From positions 289,725 to 353,724 of the forward strand of contig NZ_JAKFGB010000005.1 of NCBI RefSeq assembly GCF_022267515.1: a DNA stretch of 64,000 bases. The letters run 5' to 3'. Positions 36,107 to 45,300 of this stretch are shown here, piece after piece; the first letter of the stretch is position 1; each line of letters starts with the position of its first letter. The translations under genes and the position numbers were made by a program. Under the pieces are notes generated by a model that was not told the DNA's origin, made no database searches, and saw nothing but the letters and a program-made list of their open reading frames with translations. The DNA is from Rubinisphaera margarita. GTDB taxonomy: Bacteria > Planctomycetota > Planctomycetia > Planctomycetales > Planctomycetaceae.

Positions 36107-36320
36107 ATCCTCGAATGTTTTGTCCAGCCAGCAGCGGAATTGGACTCTGAACGCGCAGCCTGCGCCGGCAGCTTCCGCGCCCGAGCATGCTGATCGTCGT
36201 CGCCCGAAAACTGCGGGGTATCGGGAAATCTCCTTAAAGGGAGGGCTTGCCATCCAACGGCCCTGCATTACGCTGAACTTGCACGAAGAGATTACCTGCT
36301 TTGTTTCCCGGGCGAGCCGC

Positions 36321-37331
36321 ATGAATCGAGATTCCGTTGACCCTCGTAGATGGCTGCAGCGATGGTTCGTCCCCACCGCGATGCTGCTGCTCGGTGGATG
36401 CGCCGGTCCACAATCCACGCTCGATCCCGCCGGGCAGGGAGCGGAGGATATCGCCCGGATCTTCTGGATCATGGTCGTCGGGGCGACGGTCATCTGGACT
36501 ACCGTCATCGGACTGGCGATCTATGCACTGAAGTTGAAGCCCGGCCCCCATCATCGCCGTCGCTCCGGCTTCTGGATCATCGGGGGTGGAGTCATCGCCC
36601 CGACCGTGATTCTGACCGGGCTGGTCATCTACAGTCTCGCCTTTCTTCCTCAGCTTCTCGCCCGACCTCCTGAAGGTTCGCTTCAGATCAAAGTCGAAGG
36701 TCTTCAGTGGTGGTGGCGGGTTACCTATCTCGAGAACGGCGAACCCGATTTCGAGCTTGCGAATGAAATCCATCTGCCCGTCGGCGAGCCAGTCGAGTTC
36801 CTGCTTTCAAGTCCCGATGTCATTCATTCGTTCTGGATTCCCGCGCTGGGCGGGAAAGTCGACATGATTCCGGGCCGGCAAACGCGGCTGACCCTCATGC
36901 CGACTCGAACCGGAACCTTTCGCGGAGTCTGCGCTGAATACTGCGGCTCCTCCCATGCGTTGATGAACTTCACGGTCGTGGTGGAAGAACCGGATGAGTA
37001 TCAAGCGTGGCTGGAAGAGCAGCGAAGTCCCGCCCGCCGACCGGCTGAGCAGCTCACGATCCTCGGTCGCGAACTGTTTGTGAGTTCGGGGTGCGGGGCA
37101 TGTCACTCCGTTCGCGGGACCGACGCGAATGGTCGCATTGCTCCCGATCTGACCCATGTCGGCAGCCGCCATAAACTGGGCGCCGACGTTCTTCCCAATG
37201 AACGAGCCAGCTTCGAACGATGGATCCGCCATACTGACGACGTGAAGCCCGACGTCCTGATGCCCGAATATCATTCGCTCGACGCGGCGGAGTTAACGGC
37301 TCTCGCTGCCTACCTCGAAAGTCTTGATTGA
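36321..37331 (+). CDS. coxB: Cytochrome c oxidase subunit II with fused cytochrome c
   Basis: 336 aa from ATG 36321. The leader VPTAMLLLGGCAG has a lipobox, so it is a lipoprotein-type subunit II. Two membrane helices follow (IARIFWIMVVGATVIWTTV and a second near 95-115). The CuA site is CAEYCGSSHALM near 202 with the upstream His of DVIHSFWIP. The C-terminal cytochrome c domain has CGACHS near 257 and a Met ligand in DVLMPEY. It receives electrons from soluble cytochrome c and passes them to subunit I, as in caa3-type oxidases. It opens a five-gene oxidase operon. The in-frame extension back to 36120 is not supported. Confidence 0.94.
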   Translation: MNRDSVDPRRWLQRWFVPTAMLLLGGCAGPQSTLDPAGQGAEDIARIFWIMVVGATVIWTTVIGLAIYALKLKPGPHHRRRSGFWIIGGGVIAPTVILTGLVIYSLAFLPQLLARPPEGSLQIKVEGLQWWWRVTYLENGEPDFELANEIHLPVGEPVEFLLSSPDVIHSFWIPALGGKVDMIPGRQTRLTLMPTRTGTFRGVCAEYCGSSHALMNFTVVVEEPDEYQAWLEEQRSPARRPAEQLTILGRELFVSSGCGACHSVRGTDANGRIAPDLTHVGSRHKLGADVLPNERASFERWIRHTDDVKPDVLMPEYHSLDAAELTALAAYLESLD

Positions 37332-37341
37332 AACCCGCTGT

Positions 37342-39879
37342 ATGCAGACCACCGAGAACGATCCTGAACCGCTGCCCGAAGCCCCGCCGCTCGAAGTCCG
37401 GCGTGCGCAGGAGGAGCGTCTGCTCAAAGCCTGGGAAACGCCCAAAGGCTGGCGGTACTGGTCGGCGGTCAACAACTCCGAGGTCGGACTCTGGTACACG
37501 GTCGCCTCGTTCTGCTTCTTTCTGTATGGCGGCGTACTTGCACTGCTGATGCGCATTCAGCTGGCCGTACCCGAAAACACGTTCCTGACCGCGAATCAGT
37601 ACAACCAGATCTTCACCATGCATGGCTCGGTGATGATGTTCCTGTTCGCCGTGCCGATCTTCGAAGCCTTCTCCATTCTCGTATTGCCGCAGATGCTTGG
37701 GGCACGCGATCTCCCGTTCCCGAGGCTCTCGGCGTACGGGTTCTGGAGTTTCATCATCGGCGGGGTGTTCGTCTGCGGCTCCATCTTCTTCGATGCCGCA
37801 CCGCGAGGCGGCTGGTTCATGTATCCGCCGTTGACCAGTTCGTATCAATCCGATGTCGGAGCCGATATCTGGCTGCTCGGGTTGACGTTCATCGAAATTG
37901 CCTCCATTGCCGCGGCGATTGAATTAATCGTCGGGGTTCTGAAGTGCCGCCCGCCGGGCATGCGAATCAACTTGATCCCGCTTTACTCGTGGTACATTCT
38001 GGTCGTCGCCGGAATGATCCTGTTCGCCTTCCCGCCGTTGATCGCCGGCGACATTCTGCTCGAAATGGAGCGGGCGTTTCACTGGCCATTCTTTGACCCG
38101 GCACGAGGCGGCGATCCGGTTCTCTGGCAGCATCTGTTCTGGATCTTCGGACATCCCGAGGTCTACATCATCTTCCTGCCATCGGTCGCGCTGATGGCGA
38201 TGATCGTGCCGACGTTCGCTCGCACGCCGATTGTCGGCTACAGCTGGGTCGTTTTGTCAGCGGTTGGGACCGGGTTCCTCAGTTTCGGGCTCTGGGTCCA
38301 CCACATGTTTACCACCGGGCTGCCGGGGGTGTCACTCGGAATCTTCTCGGCCGCTTCCCAGGCCGTGGCGATACCGACCGGGGTGCAGATCTTCTGTTTT
38401 CTGGCGACGCTGGTCGCGGGACGAGTGGTGAAGTCGACCTGTCTGCTCTTTATCTTCGCAGGGCTGGCGACCTTCATTATCGGCGGGCTGACCGGCGTGA
38501 TGGTCGCGGTGGCTCCCTTCGATTTTCAGGCTCACGACACCTACTTCATCGTCGGGCATCTGCATTATGTGCTGATCGGCGGAACGATCTTTCCGATCAT
38601 GGCTGGCTTCTATTACTTCTTCCCGATGGTCCGGGGTAAGAAGCTGAGCGAACGGATCGGTACGATCGTCTTCTGGCTCGTCTTCATCGGTTTCAATGTT
38701 GGCTTCTTCCCGATGCACATCTCCGGAATGATGGGGATGCCCCGGCGAGTCTTCACCTATCCAGCCGGGATGGGCTTCGACACCTTGAATATGACCTCAA
38801 CCATCGGCGCCTTCATTCTCGCCGGCGGCTTACTGCTGTTCTTTATCGATGTCGTCCGGCCGCGAAAGAATCAGCCTTATTCGGAACGCAATCCGTGGAA
38901 CGCCGGAACACTCGAATGGCTGGCGGAAATCCCCGATAAACCGTGGGGAGCCCGCTCGATTCCGGAGATCGACAGCCGCTATCCGCTCTGGGACCAGCCG
39001 AACTTTGTCCGCGATGTCGATGAAGGCCGCTTCTATCTCCCCGATGCAAAAGAAATGCTCCGCGAAACGATCGTGACTTCGGTGATCGATGCCCGCCCGA
39101 TGCAATGCCTGCGCGTGGCCGGGCCGACATTCATCACAGTCTGGGCGGCAATCTTCACCGGCGGCTTCTTTATTCTGGCGACGTATCACTGGTGGACCTC
39201 GGCTGTGGTCAGCGGGCTGCTCGCCATCGTGATGCTGCTCCGCTGGGCCTGGACCACGGCTCCGATTCCTGAGAAAGACTCGAAGGATGTCAGCCTCGGG
39301 GTGACGCTGCCGATTTATGTCTCCGGACCGAGTGCGGTCGGCTGGTGGGCGATGTTCATCACCATGACGGCTGATCTGACGGCGTTCATGTCACTGGTCT
39401 TCGGCTACTTCTTCTACTGGACTGTTCATAAAGATTTCCCGCCTGAACCGCATCAGGGGCCGGGAGTCTTCTGGCCGGTGTTGAGCCTGGTGCTGCTCGC
39501 CGGTTCGTATGGACTGACGCTGTTGTCTCATCGATGGAATCGAGACGACAACGCCCGGGCGTTCTATGGAGGGCTCATCGGAGCAGCCGTGCTTTCCCTG
39601 GGCGGAGCGGCCGCGATTCTTGCTGGTCCATGGACGACGAACCTCGATCCGACTTCACACGTTTACCCGGCCATCGTCTGGGTGCTGGCCGGCTGGATGG
39701 CTCTGCACGTGATCGGCGGCACGATCATGCAGTTGTACTGTCTGGCCCGGCGGGCGGCTCGCCGAATGACCGCGAAATACGACGCCGACATCGTCAACGT
39801 TTGTCTGTACTGGCATTTCCTCGCTCTCACGGTCTTCATCACCGTTGGCGTGATTGCCGGTTTCCCCTTCCTGGTGTAG
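37342..39879 (+). CDS. Cytochrome c oxidase subunit I+III fusion
   Basis: About 845 aa from ATG 37342 (a TTG at 37324 overlapping coxB is less likely). Residues ~1-560 are subunit I. The low-spin haem His is in TMHGSVMMFLFAVP, the CuB ligands are in WIFGHPEVYIIFLP and HHMFTTG, and the haem pair is in DTYFIVGHLHYVLIGG. A linker of about 80 residues leads to ~620-845, a subunit III domain (SAVGWWAMFITMTADLTAFMSLVFGYFFYW). Fused I-III proteins are known in haem-copper oxidases. The enzyme reduces O2 to water and pumps protons across the inner membrane. It is part of the oxidase operon. Confidence 0.94.
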   Translation: MQTTENDPEPLPEAPPLEVRRAQEERLLKAWETPKGWRYWSAVNNSEVGLWYTVASFCFFLYGGVLALLMRIQLAVPENTFLTANQYNQIFTMHGSVMMFLFAVPIFEAFSILVLPQMLGARDLPFPRLSAYGFWSFIIGGVFVCGSIFFDAAPRGGWFMYPPLTSSYQSDVGADIWLLGLTFIEIASIAAAIELIVGVLKCRPPGMRINLIPLYSWYILVVAGMILFAFPPLIAGDILLEMERAFHWPFFDPARGGDPVLWQHLFWIFGHPEVYIIFLPSVALMAMIVPTFARTPIVGYSWVVLSAVGTGFLSFGLWVHHMFTTGLPGVSLGIFSAASQAVAIPTGVQIFCFLATLVAGRVVKSTCLLFIFAGLATFIIGGLTGVMVAVAPFDFQAHDTYFIVGHLHYVLIGGTIFPIMAGFYYFFPMVRGKKLSERIGTIVFWLVFIGFNVGFFPMHISGMMGMPRRVFTYPAGMGFDTLNMTSTIGAFILAGGLLLFFIDVVRPRKNQPYSERNPWNAGTLEWLAEIPDKPWGARSIPEIDSRYPLWDQPNFVRDVDEGRFYLPDAKEMLRETIVTSVIDARPMQCLRVAGPTFITVWAAIFTGGFFILATYHWWTSAVVSGLLAIVMLLRWAWTTAPIPEKDSKDVSLGVTLPIYVSGPSAVGWWAMFITMTADLTAFMSLVFGYFFYWTVHKDFPPEPHQGPGVFWPVLSLVLLAGSYGLTLLSHRWNRDDNARAFYGGLIGAAVLSLGGAAAILAGPWTTNLDPTSHVYPAIVWVLAGWMALHVIGGTIMQLYCLARRAARRMTAKYDADIVNVCLYWHFLALTVFITVGVIAGFPFLV

Positions 39880-39888
39880 AGAGACGAC

Positions 39889-40290
39889 ATGACCCGGATC
39901 TCCGATCCCGAATATATGCAGCCGACGGAGGAACAGGATCGACTCTGGATCCTGTTCGCTTCGCCGACGATCTGGGCGATCCATCTGCTCGCCTGCTATA
40001 TCACCGCGGCAATCTGGTGTGCGAAGTTCGGCGAGACCGATTCGGCTTTCACCACCGTGCGGATTGCATTCGCGGTTTACACCGTGCTTGCTCTGGCGGC
40101 AATCGGCTGGTTGGGCTGGACCGGATATCAACAGCATCGGCGTGTCACCGACAAGACCCCGCACGATGACGACACGCCACTCGATCGCCATCGGTTTCTG
40201 GGCTTCGCAACCCTGCTGCTGTCCGGCCTGAGTGCGATCGCAACCATCTACGTGGCCCTTGTGGCCGTTTTCATCGGGAGTTGTGACTGA
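39889..40290 (+). CDS. Three-helix membrane protein of the oxidase operon
   Basis: 133 aa. Three hydrophobic segments are visible: LWILFASPTIWAIHLLACYITAAIW, VRIAFAVYTVLALAAIGWLGW and GFATLLLSGLSAIATIYVALVAVF. The protein has no obvious catalytic motif and no family I can name. It lies 9 bases after the subunit I+III gene and its TGA overlaps the ctaG-like start (TGATG). It is therefore surely co-translated with the oxidase genes. It may be a small accessory or assembly subunit comparable to oxidase subunit IV-type proteins. The function is inference from position. Confidence 0.7.
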   Translation: MTRISDPEYMQPTEEQDRLWILFASPTIWAIHLLACYITAAIWCAKFGETDSAFTTVRIAFAVYTVLALAAIGWLGWTGYQQHRRVTDKTPHDDDTPLDRHRFLGFATLLLSGLSAIATIYVALVAVFIGSCD

Positions 40291-41000
40291 TGAGTGATTC
40301 CCTGTCCCTGGCCCCCCAGTTCGAACACGATGGACGAACGACACTGCGGACCGACTCCCTGTTTTCCGGGTGGCGGATCTGCTTTCTCATCTGGGGGCTG
40401 ATCAGCCTGATCATCGCGTGGATGGGTCCACTGCCGCGCCTGGCGCATGAGGCATTCTTCGCCCACATGACAATGCACATGCTCGTGGTCGCCGTCGCCG
40501 CTCCCATGCTGGGGCTCGCGATTGCCGGCAGTCGGTTCGATCCGGTCATGAAATGGCCTCGCATCTTCTCGCCCATTCCCGCTTCCGTGGCCGAGCTGAT
40601 CATCGTCTGGGCCTGGCATGCTCCGCAGCCGCATCATCTGGCGCGAATGCACACCTGGGGACTGTTCGCCGAACAGGGCTCGTTTCTGCTGGCCGGAATT
40701 ATTGTCTGGCTCTCCGCGTTTGGCGGGCTGCTGCCCCGCAGTCGCGGCCGCAGTGCGGCGGGGGTCATCGGTCTGTTGCTCACATCGATGCACATGACCC
40801 TGCTCGGAGCGCTCCTGGCATTGGCTCCCCGTTCGGTCTACGACCATCACCAGGGATTCGGAAGCATGACGGCTTTGGAAGACCAGCATCTCGGCGGGGC
40901 GATCATGCTCGTCGTCGGGGGAATCGCTTACCTCTGGGGCGGAGTCGCGCTCACGGTCGGACTCGTGCAGGACCGCAAACAGGACGAGGCGGTGGAGTGA
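40290..41000 (+). CDS. CtaG-type cytochrome c oxidase assembly protein
   Basis: 236 aa with six to seven membrane helices. HEAFFAHMTMHMLVVAVAAPMLGLA near residue 52 and WAWHAPQPHHLARMH near 108 are the histidine/methionine-rich signature of caa3_CtaG proteins, which are linked to copper delivery to the CuB site in caa3-type oxidases. GVIGLLLTSMHMTLLGALLALAP is also typical. The start ATG overlaps the previous stop (TGATG), and the next gene overlaps the same way. The family is clear. Precise copper chemistry is family knowledge, not shown by this sequence. Confidence 0.9.
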   Translation: MSDSLSLAPQFEHDGRTTLRTDSLFSGWRICFLIWGLISLIIAWMGPLPRLAHEAFFAHMTMHMLVVAVAAPMLGLAIAGSRFDPVMKWPRIFSPIPASVAELIIVWAWHAPQPHHLARMHTWGLFAEQGSFLLAGIIVWLSAFGGLLPRSRGRSAAGVIGLLLTSMHMTLLGALLALAPRSVYDHHQGFGSMTALEDQHLGGAIMLVVGGIAYLWGGVALTVGLVQDRKQDEAVE

Positions 41001-42142
41001 TGAAACAACATCTCAAGACAATCGTGATCTTTCTGCTGATCGTTGCCGTCTGTGGCGGTCTACTCGTCGTCACCGGCGTCCTGCCAATCCGAGCCAGCGA
41101 CGGTCACTGGGCAATCACCCGCTGGTTTCTCAACTTCTCGAAAGAACGGTCCGTCGCCTTCCACAGCAGTGGAATCGAAGTTCCCGATCTCGACCGTGAA
41201 GCCCTGGTGGTGAAAGGGGCAGGGCACTACGAGATCGGCTGCCTGCAATGTCACGGCAGTCCGCAACGGGAAGCCCCGCGCGTCGTCGCCTACATGACTC
41301 CAAAGCCGCCCGATATCGCCGCTCTGGTGAAGGAACGGGAACCGGAAGAGCTGTACTACATCGTCAAGCACGGCATCCTCATGACCGGCATGCCGGCCTG
41401 GCCCAGTCTGCAGCGGGACGATGAAGTCTGGCCGGTTGTCGCTTTTCTGCTGAAGTATCCAGAACTCGATCACGCGGCGTACCGCAAACTCGCTCTTGGT
41501 GAACTCGATCTGGAAGAAGTGCCGGACACCGTCAACGGTGAGGATGAAACTCCGCTCGACGTTCCGCATCATGTTGTCGAAAGCTGCGCCATGTGTCACG
41601 GTCTCGAAGGACGGGGGCGCGGCTACGGCGTCTTTCCGGTACTGGCCGGCCAGAACGAAGCCTATCTGGTCGAGACGCTGGTTGCTTATCGGGACGACAA
41701 ACGGCACAGCGGAACAATGGAAGCCGTGCTCGGCCGACTCGATGTCGACGACCTCGAACGCCTCGCCAAATACTACGCAAATCTGCCAGCGGCAGGAGCC
41801 CTTGCGGATTCCGAAACCGATGGTCCCCCGCGTGATGAAGATCATGCGGAAGCCATCGAGCGGGGCCGCCAGATCGCACTGGAAGGCCTTCCGGAGCAGA
41901 AAGTGCCTTCCTGTGCCGACTGTCATCCGATCGACGGCTCGACGATTAATGACGAGTACCCGGTTCTTACCGGCCAGTACGCCGACTATCTGGAACTGCA
42001 GCTCGAGCTGTTCGCCGAACGGGTTCGCGGCGGAACCGATGCATTCAATCTCATGCACCCCGTCGTCGATCATCTCGAACCGGAGCAGATGCGGGATGTC
42101 GCGCTGTTCTACGCCGCGCAGTCGCGCGACGAATCACCATGA
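41000..42142 (+). CDS. Tri-haem cytochrome c of the oxidase operon
   Basis: 380 aa from ATG 41000, overlapping the ctaG-like stop. One N-terminal helix (IVIFLLIVAVCGGLLVVTG) directs it to the periplasm or anchors it. Three haem c sites follow: CLQCH near 80, CAMCH near 195 and CADCH near 304. Methionine-rich segments such as LMTGMPAWPS supply axial ligands. It resembles tandem class I cytochromes (cytochrome c553/c4-like domains) and probably delivers electrons to the CuA/cytochrome c subunit of the oxidase. It is the last gene of the five-gene operon and converges on the SpoIIAA-like gene 31 bases away. Confidence 0.9.
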   Translation: MKQHLKTIVIFLLIVAVCGGLLVVTGVLPIRASDGHWAITRWFLNFSKERSVAFHSSGIEVPDLDREALVVKGAGHYEIGCLQCHGSPQREAPRVVAYMTPKPPDIAALVKEREPEELYYIVKHGILMTGMPAWPSLQRDDEVWPVVAFLLKYPELDHAAYRKLALGELDLEEVPDTVNGEDETPLDVPHHVVESCAMCHGLEGRGRGYGVFPVLAGQNEAYLVETLVAYRDDKRHSGTMEAVLGRLDVDDLERLAKYYANLPAAGALADSETDGPPRDEDHAEAIERGRQIALEGLPEQKVPSCADCHPIDGSTINDEYPVLTGQYADYLELQLELFAERVRGGTDAFNLMHPVVDHLEPEQMRDVALFYAAQSRDESP

Positions 42143-42173
42143 TGGCACGACGTTCGGGGCGTGCGAGCAGAAC

Positions 42174-42536
42174 TCAGTTCGCTTCGATCCACTCCAGAGC
42201 AGCCTCTTTGTCCGGGTAGTGGAAGTATTTGATCTCGGCGGTAGTGAACGGCTTGCAGAACTTCGCCATCCCTTCTTCCCATTTGCTTTCGCCGACGAGA
42301 GCCAGCTTTTCGATATCCCGGAAGTGCTTCAGGTCGAACTTGATGTCTTCCCACATCGCACCGGCATCCCAGCCATGAAAGTCGTGCATGACGACGACCA
42401 TGCGAATCTTGCCGAACTCTTCGATTCGCCTTTCAATGATCGGAACAAAGGCTTCGTAAGCCGCCTTTTCGAGCTTCCCGGTGATTTCGATGATCAGAAT
42501 CTTCCCAGCCGCCACTTCGGTTACGTTGAACGACAT
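42174..42536 (-). CDS. SpoIIAA-like (STAS-related) protein
   Basis: 120 aa. It contains LIIEITGKLEKAAYEAFVPIIERRI and RMVVVMHDFHGWDAGAMWEDIKF, the pattern of the SpoIIAA-like family (PF11964 type), which share the STAS fold but whose role is not settled. KVDFK/HFRDIEKLALVGESKWEEG is also conserved. Strong GGAGGA ribosome site seven bases upstream of the ATG at 42536. It stands alone and is convergent with the cytochrome operon. The protein is cytosolic, possibly an interaction domain for signalling or membrane association; this is family inference only. Confidence 0.85.
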   Translation of the reverse strand: MSFNVTEVAAGKILIIEITGKLEKAAYEAFVPIIERRIEEFGKIRMVVVMHDFHGWDAGAMWEDIKFDLKHFRDIEKLALVGESKWEEGMAKFCKPFTTAEIKYFHYPDKEAALEWIEAN

Positions 42537-42864
42537 CAGGTCCTCCGCAGTTCGATTACCAGATCCGGAACGTCAAGCCCTTGCAGGAATCTCGCGACTC
42601 GTCAGCGAGATTTCAGCAGCCCGAATTCGTCAGCTGCTCTCCTGTGCATCATCCTATCTCCGGCCGGGCCTGCAACCCAGTGCCGGAAACGGATTAAGGT
42701 CGAGTTTGTGCCCTCGCCGAAAATTCGTCCAATCCTGAGATCCGTCTTCGCCGGCCATCGTTCTCCCTTGAAAGTTCCGCGGCTGCTGATCAGCGACGGC
42801 TACATAGCCGGTCGATACAATCCCGCAGCCGCTTTGTAATCCCTCTTTTTTGTCGAAGAAGTCA
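42537..42864. other. 328-base divergent intergenic region, no gene seen
   Basis: This stretch separates the SpoIIAA-like gene from the CaCA exchanger and must hold the promoters of both. I see no ORF with coding character, no convincing palindrome and no RNA gene. Confidence 0.4.
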
Positions 42865-43965
42865 ATGGTTATCACGTCGCTTCTCCTTGTCGTTGGACTC
42901 CTCCTCCTCTTCGCCGGGGGAGAATCACTCGTCCGCGGGGCCTCCCAGCTCGCTTACGCTGCGAAGCTTTCTCCTCTGTTTGTCGGACTGACGATCGTCG
43001 CCTTCGGCACGAGCACCCCCGAACTGGTCGTCTCGATTTCGACGGCTCTCCAGGGGGAGGCCGACCTGTCGCTCGGAAATGTCGTTGGCAGCAACATTTT
43101 CAACATCCTGTTTATTCTCGGGCTTTCCGCAGTCGTCGCTCCGCTGACCGTCAAGCGGCAGATTGTCCGCTGGGATGTCCCGCTGATGATCGCAATCTCC
43201 GTCGTCCTGCTGATCCTGGCTCAGGACGGACGCCTGACCGCGCTGGAAGGGTGGGCCCTTCTCGCCGGAATGCTGACCTACACCGCATTCTCCTACTGGC
43301 AGGGGAGCCGAGACCGGGATGCCGTCGCCGTTCCCGCCGACGATGTCCCCGCCGCGTCCGGGAGGAAAGGAATGTTCTTTCAACTGGGACTGATCCTGTT
43401 CGGGCTCGTGCTGCTCGTCGCAGGCTGCGAGCTGTTTGTCCGCAGTGCCATTTCAATCGCCCAGGCACTCGGCGTGTCGACGACGATCATCGGACTCACG
43501 ATCGTCGCGGCCGGAACTTCGCTGCCAGAACTGGCCACTTCGGTGATTGCCAGCTATCGCAACGAACGAGACATCGCGGTCGGCAACGTCGTCGGCAGCA
43601 ACATCTTCAACATTCTGGGCGTCCTGGGCTCGGCCTGCATCTTTTCCGGAACGGGCGTCGGCGTGCCGGAGTCCTTCCTGCAATTCGATCTGCCAATCAT
43701 GGTTGGCACCGCAATCGTCTGCCTGCCGATCTTCTTCACCGGCCGCGTAATCGCCCGCTGGGAAGGAGCCGTCTTTCTCGTTCTCTACGTCGCCTACACA
43801 ACCTACCTGATTCTGGCGACAACCAACTCCGGCTACCGCGACCACTTCGGCACGGCGATGATCGCTTTCGTCCTCCCGCTAATCACACTCGGCATCATCG
43901 TCAGTTTGATTCGTCACCCGTGGAAGCGAACGAACAGCGAATCGGTTCAAAGCGAGACGCGGTAA
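42865..43965 (+). CDS. Calcium/sodium antiporter, CaCA family
   Basis: 366 aa from ATG 42865 (GAAGAAG upstream); a TTG at 42850 is in frame. Both alpha-repeats are canonical: FGTSTPELVVSIS...GNVVGSNIFNI near residues 45-80 and AGTSLPELATSV...GNVVGSNIFNILG near 215-250. A shorter polar loop (~140-165) joins the halves. This is the classical YrbG/CaxA-like calcium/sodium antiporter, an inner-membrane ten-helix protein that extrudes Ca2+ using Na+ or H+. It is the third CaCA protein of the window and the only one with two intact SNIFN repeats. It is monocistronic. Confidence 0.93.
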   Translation: MVITSLLLVVGLLLLFAGGESLVRGASQLAYAAKLSPLFVGLTIVAFGTSTPELVVSISTALQGEADLSLGNVVGSNIFNILFILGLSAVVAPLTVKRQIVRWDVPLMIAISVVLLILAQDGRLTALEGWALLAGMLTYTAFSYWQGSRDRDAVAVPADDVPAASGRKGMFFQLGLILFGLVLLVAGCELFVRSAISIAQALGVSTTIIGLTIVAAGTSLPELATSVIASYRNERDIAVGNVVGSNIFNILGVLGSACIFSGTGVGVPESFLQFDLPIMVGTAIVCLPIFFTGRVIARWEGAVFLVLYVAYTTYLILATTNSGYRDHFGTAMIAFVLPLITLGIIVSLIRHPWKRTNSESVQSETR

Positions 43966-44200
43966 GGAGCAAGCTTTCTGCCGCCGATCGCCCGCCTCTT
44001 CGGTCGAGAACCGTGCCGAATCGGACCGACAGGACGACAGGGATATCCTTCAAAAGCTTCAATCGAAGTCACTACAACCGCTATTCAGAACAGATTCGGG
44101 CGAATTCGGGACGACTGAGCTGGGCGACCTGCGACGTGGCGGTCGGAGGCGCAGCTATTGTTGGAGATCTCAATGTCTTCAGAATTCGCCGGTTCGTCCT

Positions 44201-44596
44201 ATGCAAACTTCGCTGCCCCAGAACCTGCTCGATCGACGAGCGGAACGTGCCATTCGTAATCTTAATCGCTGGTCGTCCCGCTTCGATGGCAGTGTTACCC
44301 AGCGACGGCGTCACCTTCGGGAACGATGTTTCATCAAGGCGTCACTGGCCACGATCGCGGGAAACGGGACGGCGGGTCCTACCGTGGGAGAATGGAGAAC
44401 GGTCTGGGTCCGCAACATCTCGGCGGGGGGGATTGGCTTCCTGTCCGCAAAGCCCATTTCGGAGATCACCGAACCGATTGTCATCGTCCTCGGTAATCGA
44501 CGGCTGATCTACCGAATCAACCGCAGCCGTCCCGTCCACGACAGTTTCTACGAATACGGTGCCCGCTTCATTGGTGAGGGGCATGTCGATTCCTAA
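44201..44596 (+). CDS. PilZ-domain protein
   Basis: 131 aa. The PilZ signature is present: an arginine-rich start RRRHLRERCFIKASL (RxxxR-type) near residue 35 and VRNISAGGIGFLSAKPI (NxSxxG) near 70. These residues bind cyclic di-GMP in PilZ proteins. No other domain is visible, so it is a stand-alone PilZ adaptor in the cytosol. It converges on an XRE-type regulator gene with a 4-base gap. No clear ribosome site precedes ATG 44201. The 235 bases upstream (43966-44200) show nothing I can name. Confidence 0.85.
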   Translation: MQTSLPQNLLDRRAERAIRNLNRWSSRFDGSVTQRRRHLRERCFIKASLATIAGNGTAGPTVGEWRTVWVRNISAGGIGFLSAKPISEITEPIVIVLGNRRLIYRINRSRPVHDSFYEYGARFIGEGHVDS

Positions 44597-44600
44597 TCGG

Positions 44601-45293
44601 TCACCCGACCCGGGACTGCGGCGAGATCCCATTCTTCAGGAAAGCAGCCAGTTCAGCCGAGTCGTAGATCGCCCGCGAGGAGACGAGCCGGCCATCGCGA
44701 ACCGCAAGTTCAGTGTACGAGGTGAGCAGATAGGTATGCGGGCTTTCGTGATGCCCGAGGATGGTCTCGTTCTTCACCGTGACACACTGCCGTGCAGAAT
44801 GCGTCAGCAGTTCCACGCTCTGAATCGCTTCGATTTTCAGGCTGGATCCGAGGGACTCGTAGAAGTCGAAAATGTCGAGCCCGTGGAACGAACCCGCAAA
44901 GGTGAGTCCCGCGTCTGACCCCGGCATGTCGTAACGGATCGATGGGTCGGCAATCGGAGCGTCCCCCAGGAACAGCAGTCGAGGGCTTCCCGTCCCGATC
45001 GAACTGACGTAACAATTCGCGACCCGCTCCCCATCGGCAGCGACGAAGAAATCAGAAGTCAGCCCCAGTGGCCTATCCCCCGGGTATCTCTGGGAATAGG
45101 CCCGGTTGATAACTTGAGCAATCCGAGCCAGCACGTCGCCGTTCACCCGCTTGCGACCATGCTCGACATTATGAATCGTCCGCACGCTGACTTCCACCGC
45201 GTCCGCCAGTTCCTTCCGACTCAACCCCACCTCAGCCAGCAGGTCGTTGAGCAAGCCCTTGCGGGTGAGAATACCCTGAGGAGGACGCCCCAT
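44601..45293 (-). CDS. XRE-type helix-turn-helix regulator with SnoaL-like C-terminal domain
   Basis: 230 aa from ATG 45293 (AGGAG about nine bases upstream). Residues ~10-75 are a helix-turn-helix: LLNDLLAEVGLSRKELADAVEVSVRTIHNVEHGRKRVNGDVLARIAQVI. Residues ~100-230 resemble a SnoaL/NTF2-like fold (SFHGLDIFDFYESLGSS, IQSVELLTHSARQCV, AVRDGRLVSSRAIYDSAELAAFL). NTF2-like folds often bind small ligands, so it may be a ligand-responsive transcription factor; the ligand is unknown. It is divergent from the RHS region. The 5' end of the RHS reading frame overlaps its start region, which marks the edge of the accessory DNA. Confidence 0.72.
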   Translation of the reverse strand: MGRPPQGILTRKGLLNDLLAEVGLSRKELADAVEVSVRTIHNVEHGRKRVNGDVLARIAQVINRAYSQRYPGDRPLGLTSDFFVAADGERVANCYVSSIGTGSPRLLFLGDAPIADPSIRYDMPGSDAGLTFAGSFHGLDIFDFYESLGSSLKIEAIQSVELLTHSARQCVTVKNETILGHHESPHTYLLTSYTELAVRDGRLVSSRAIYDSAELAAFLKNGISPQSRVG

Positions 45294-45300
45294 AAGTCTT

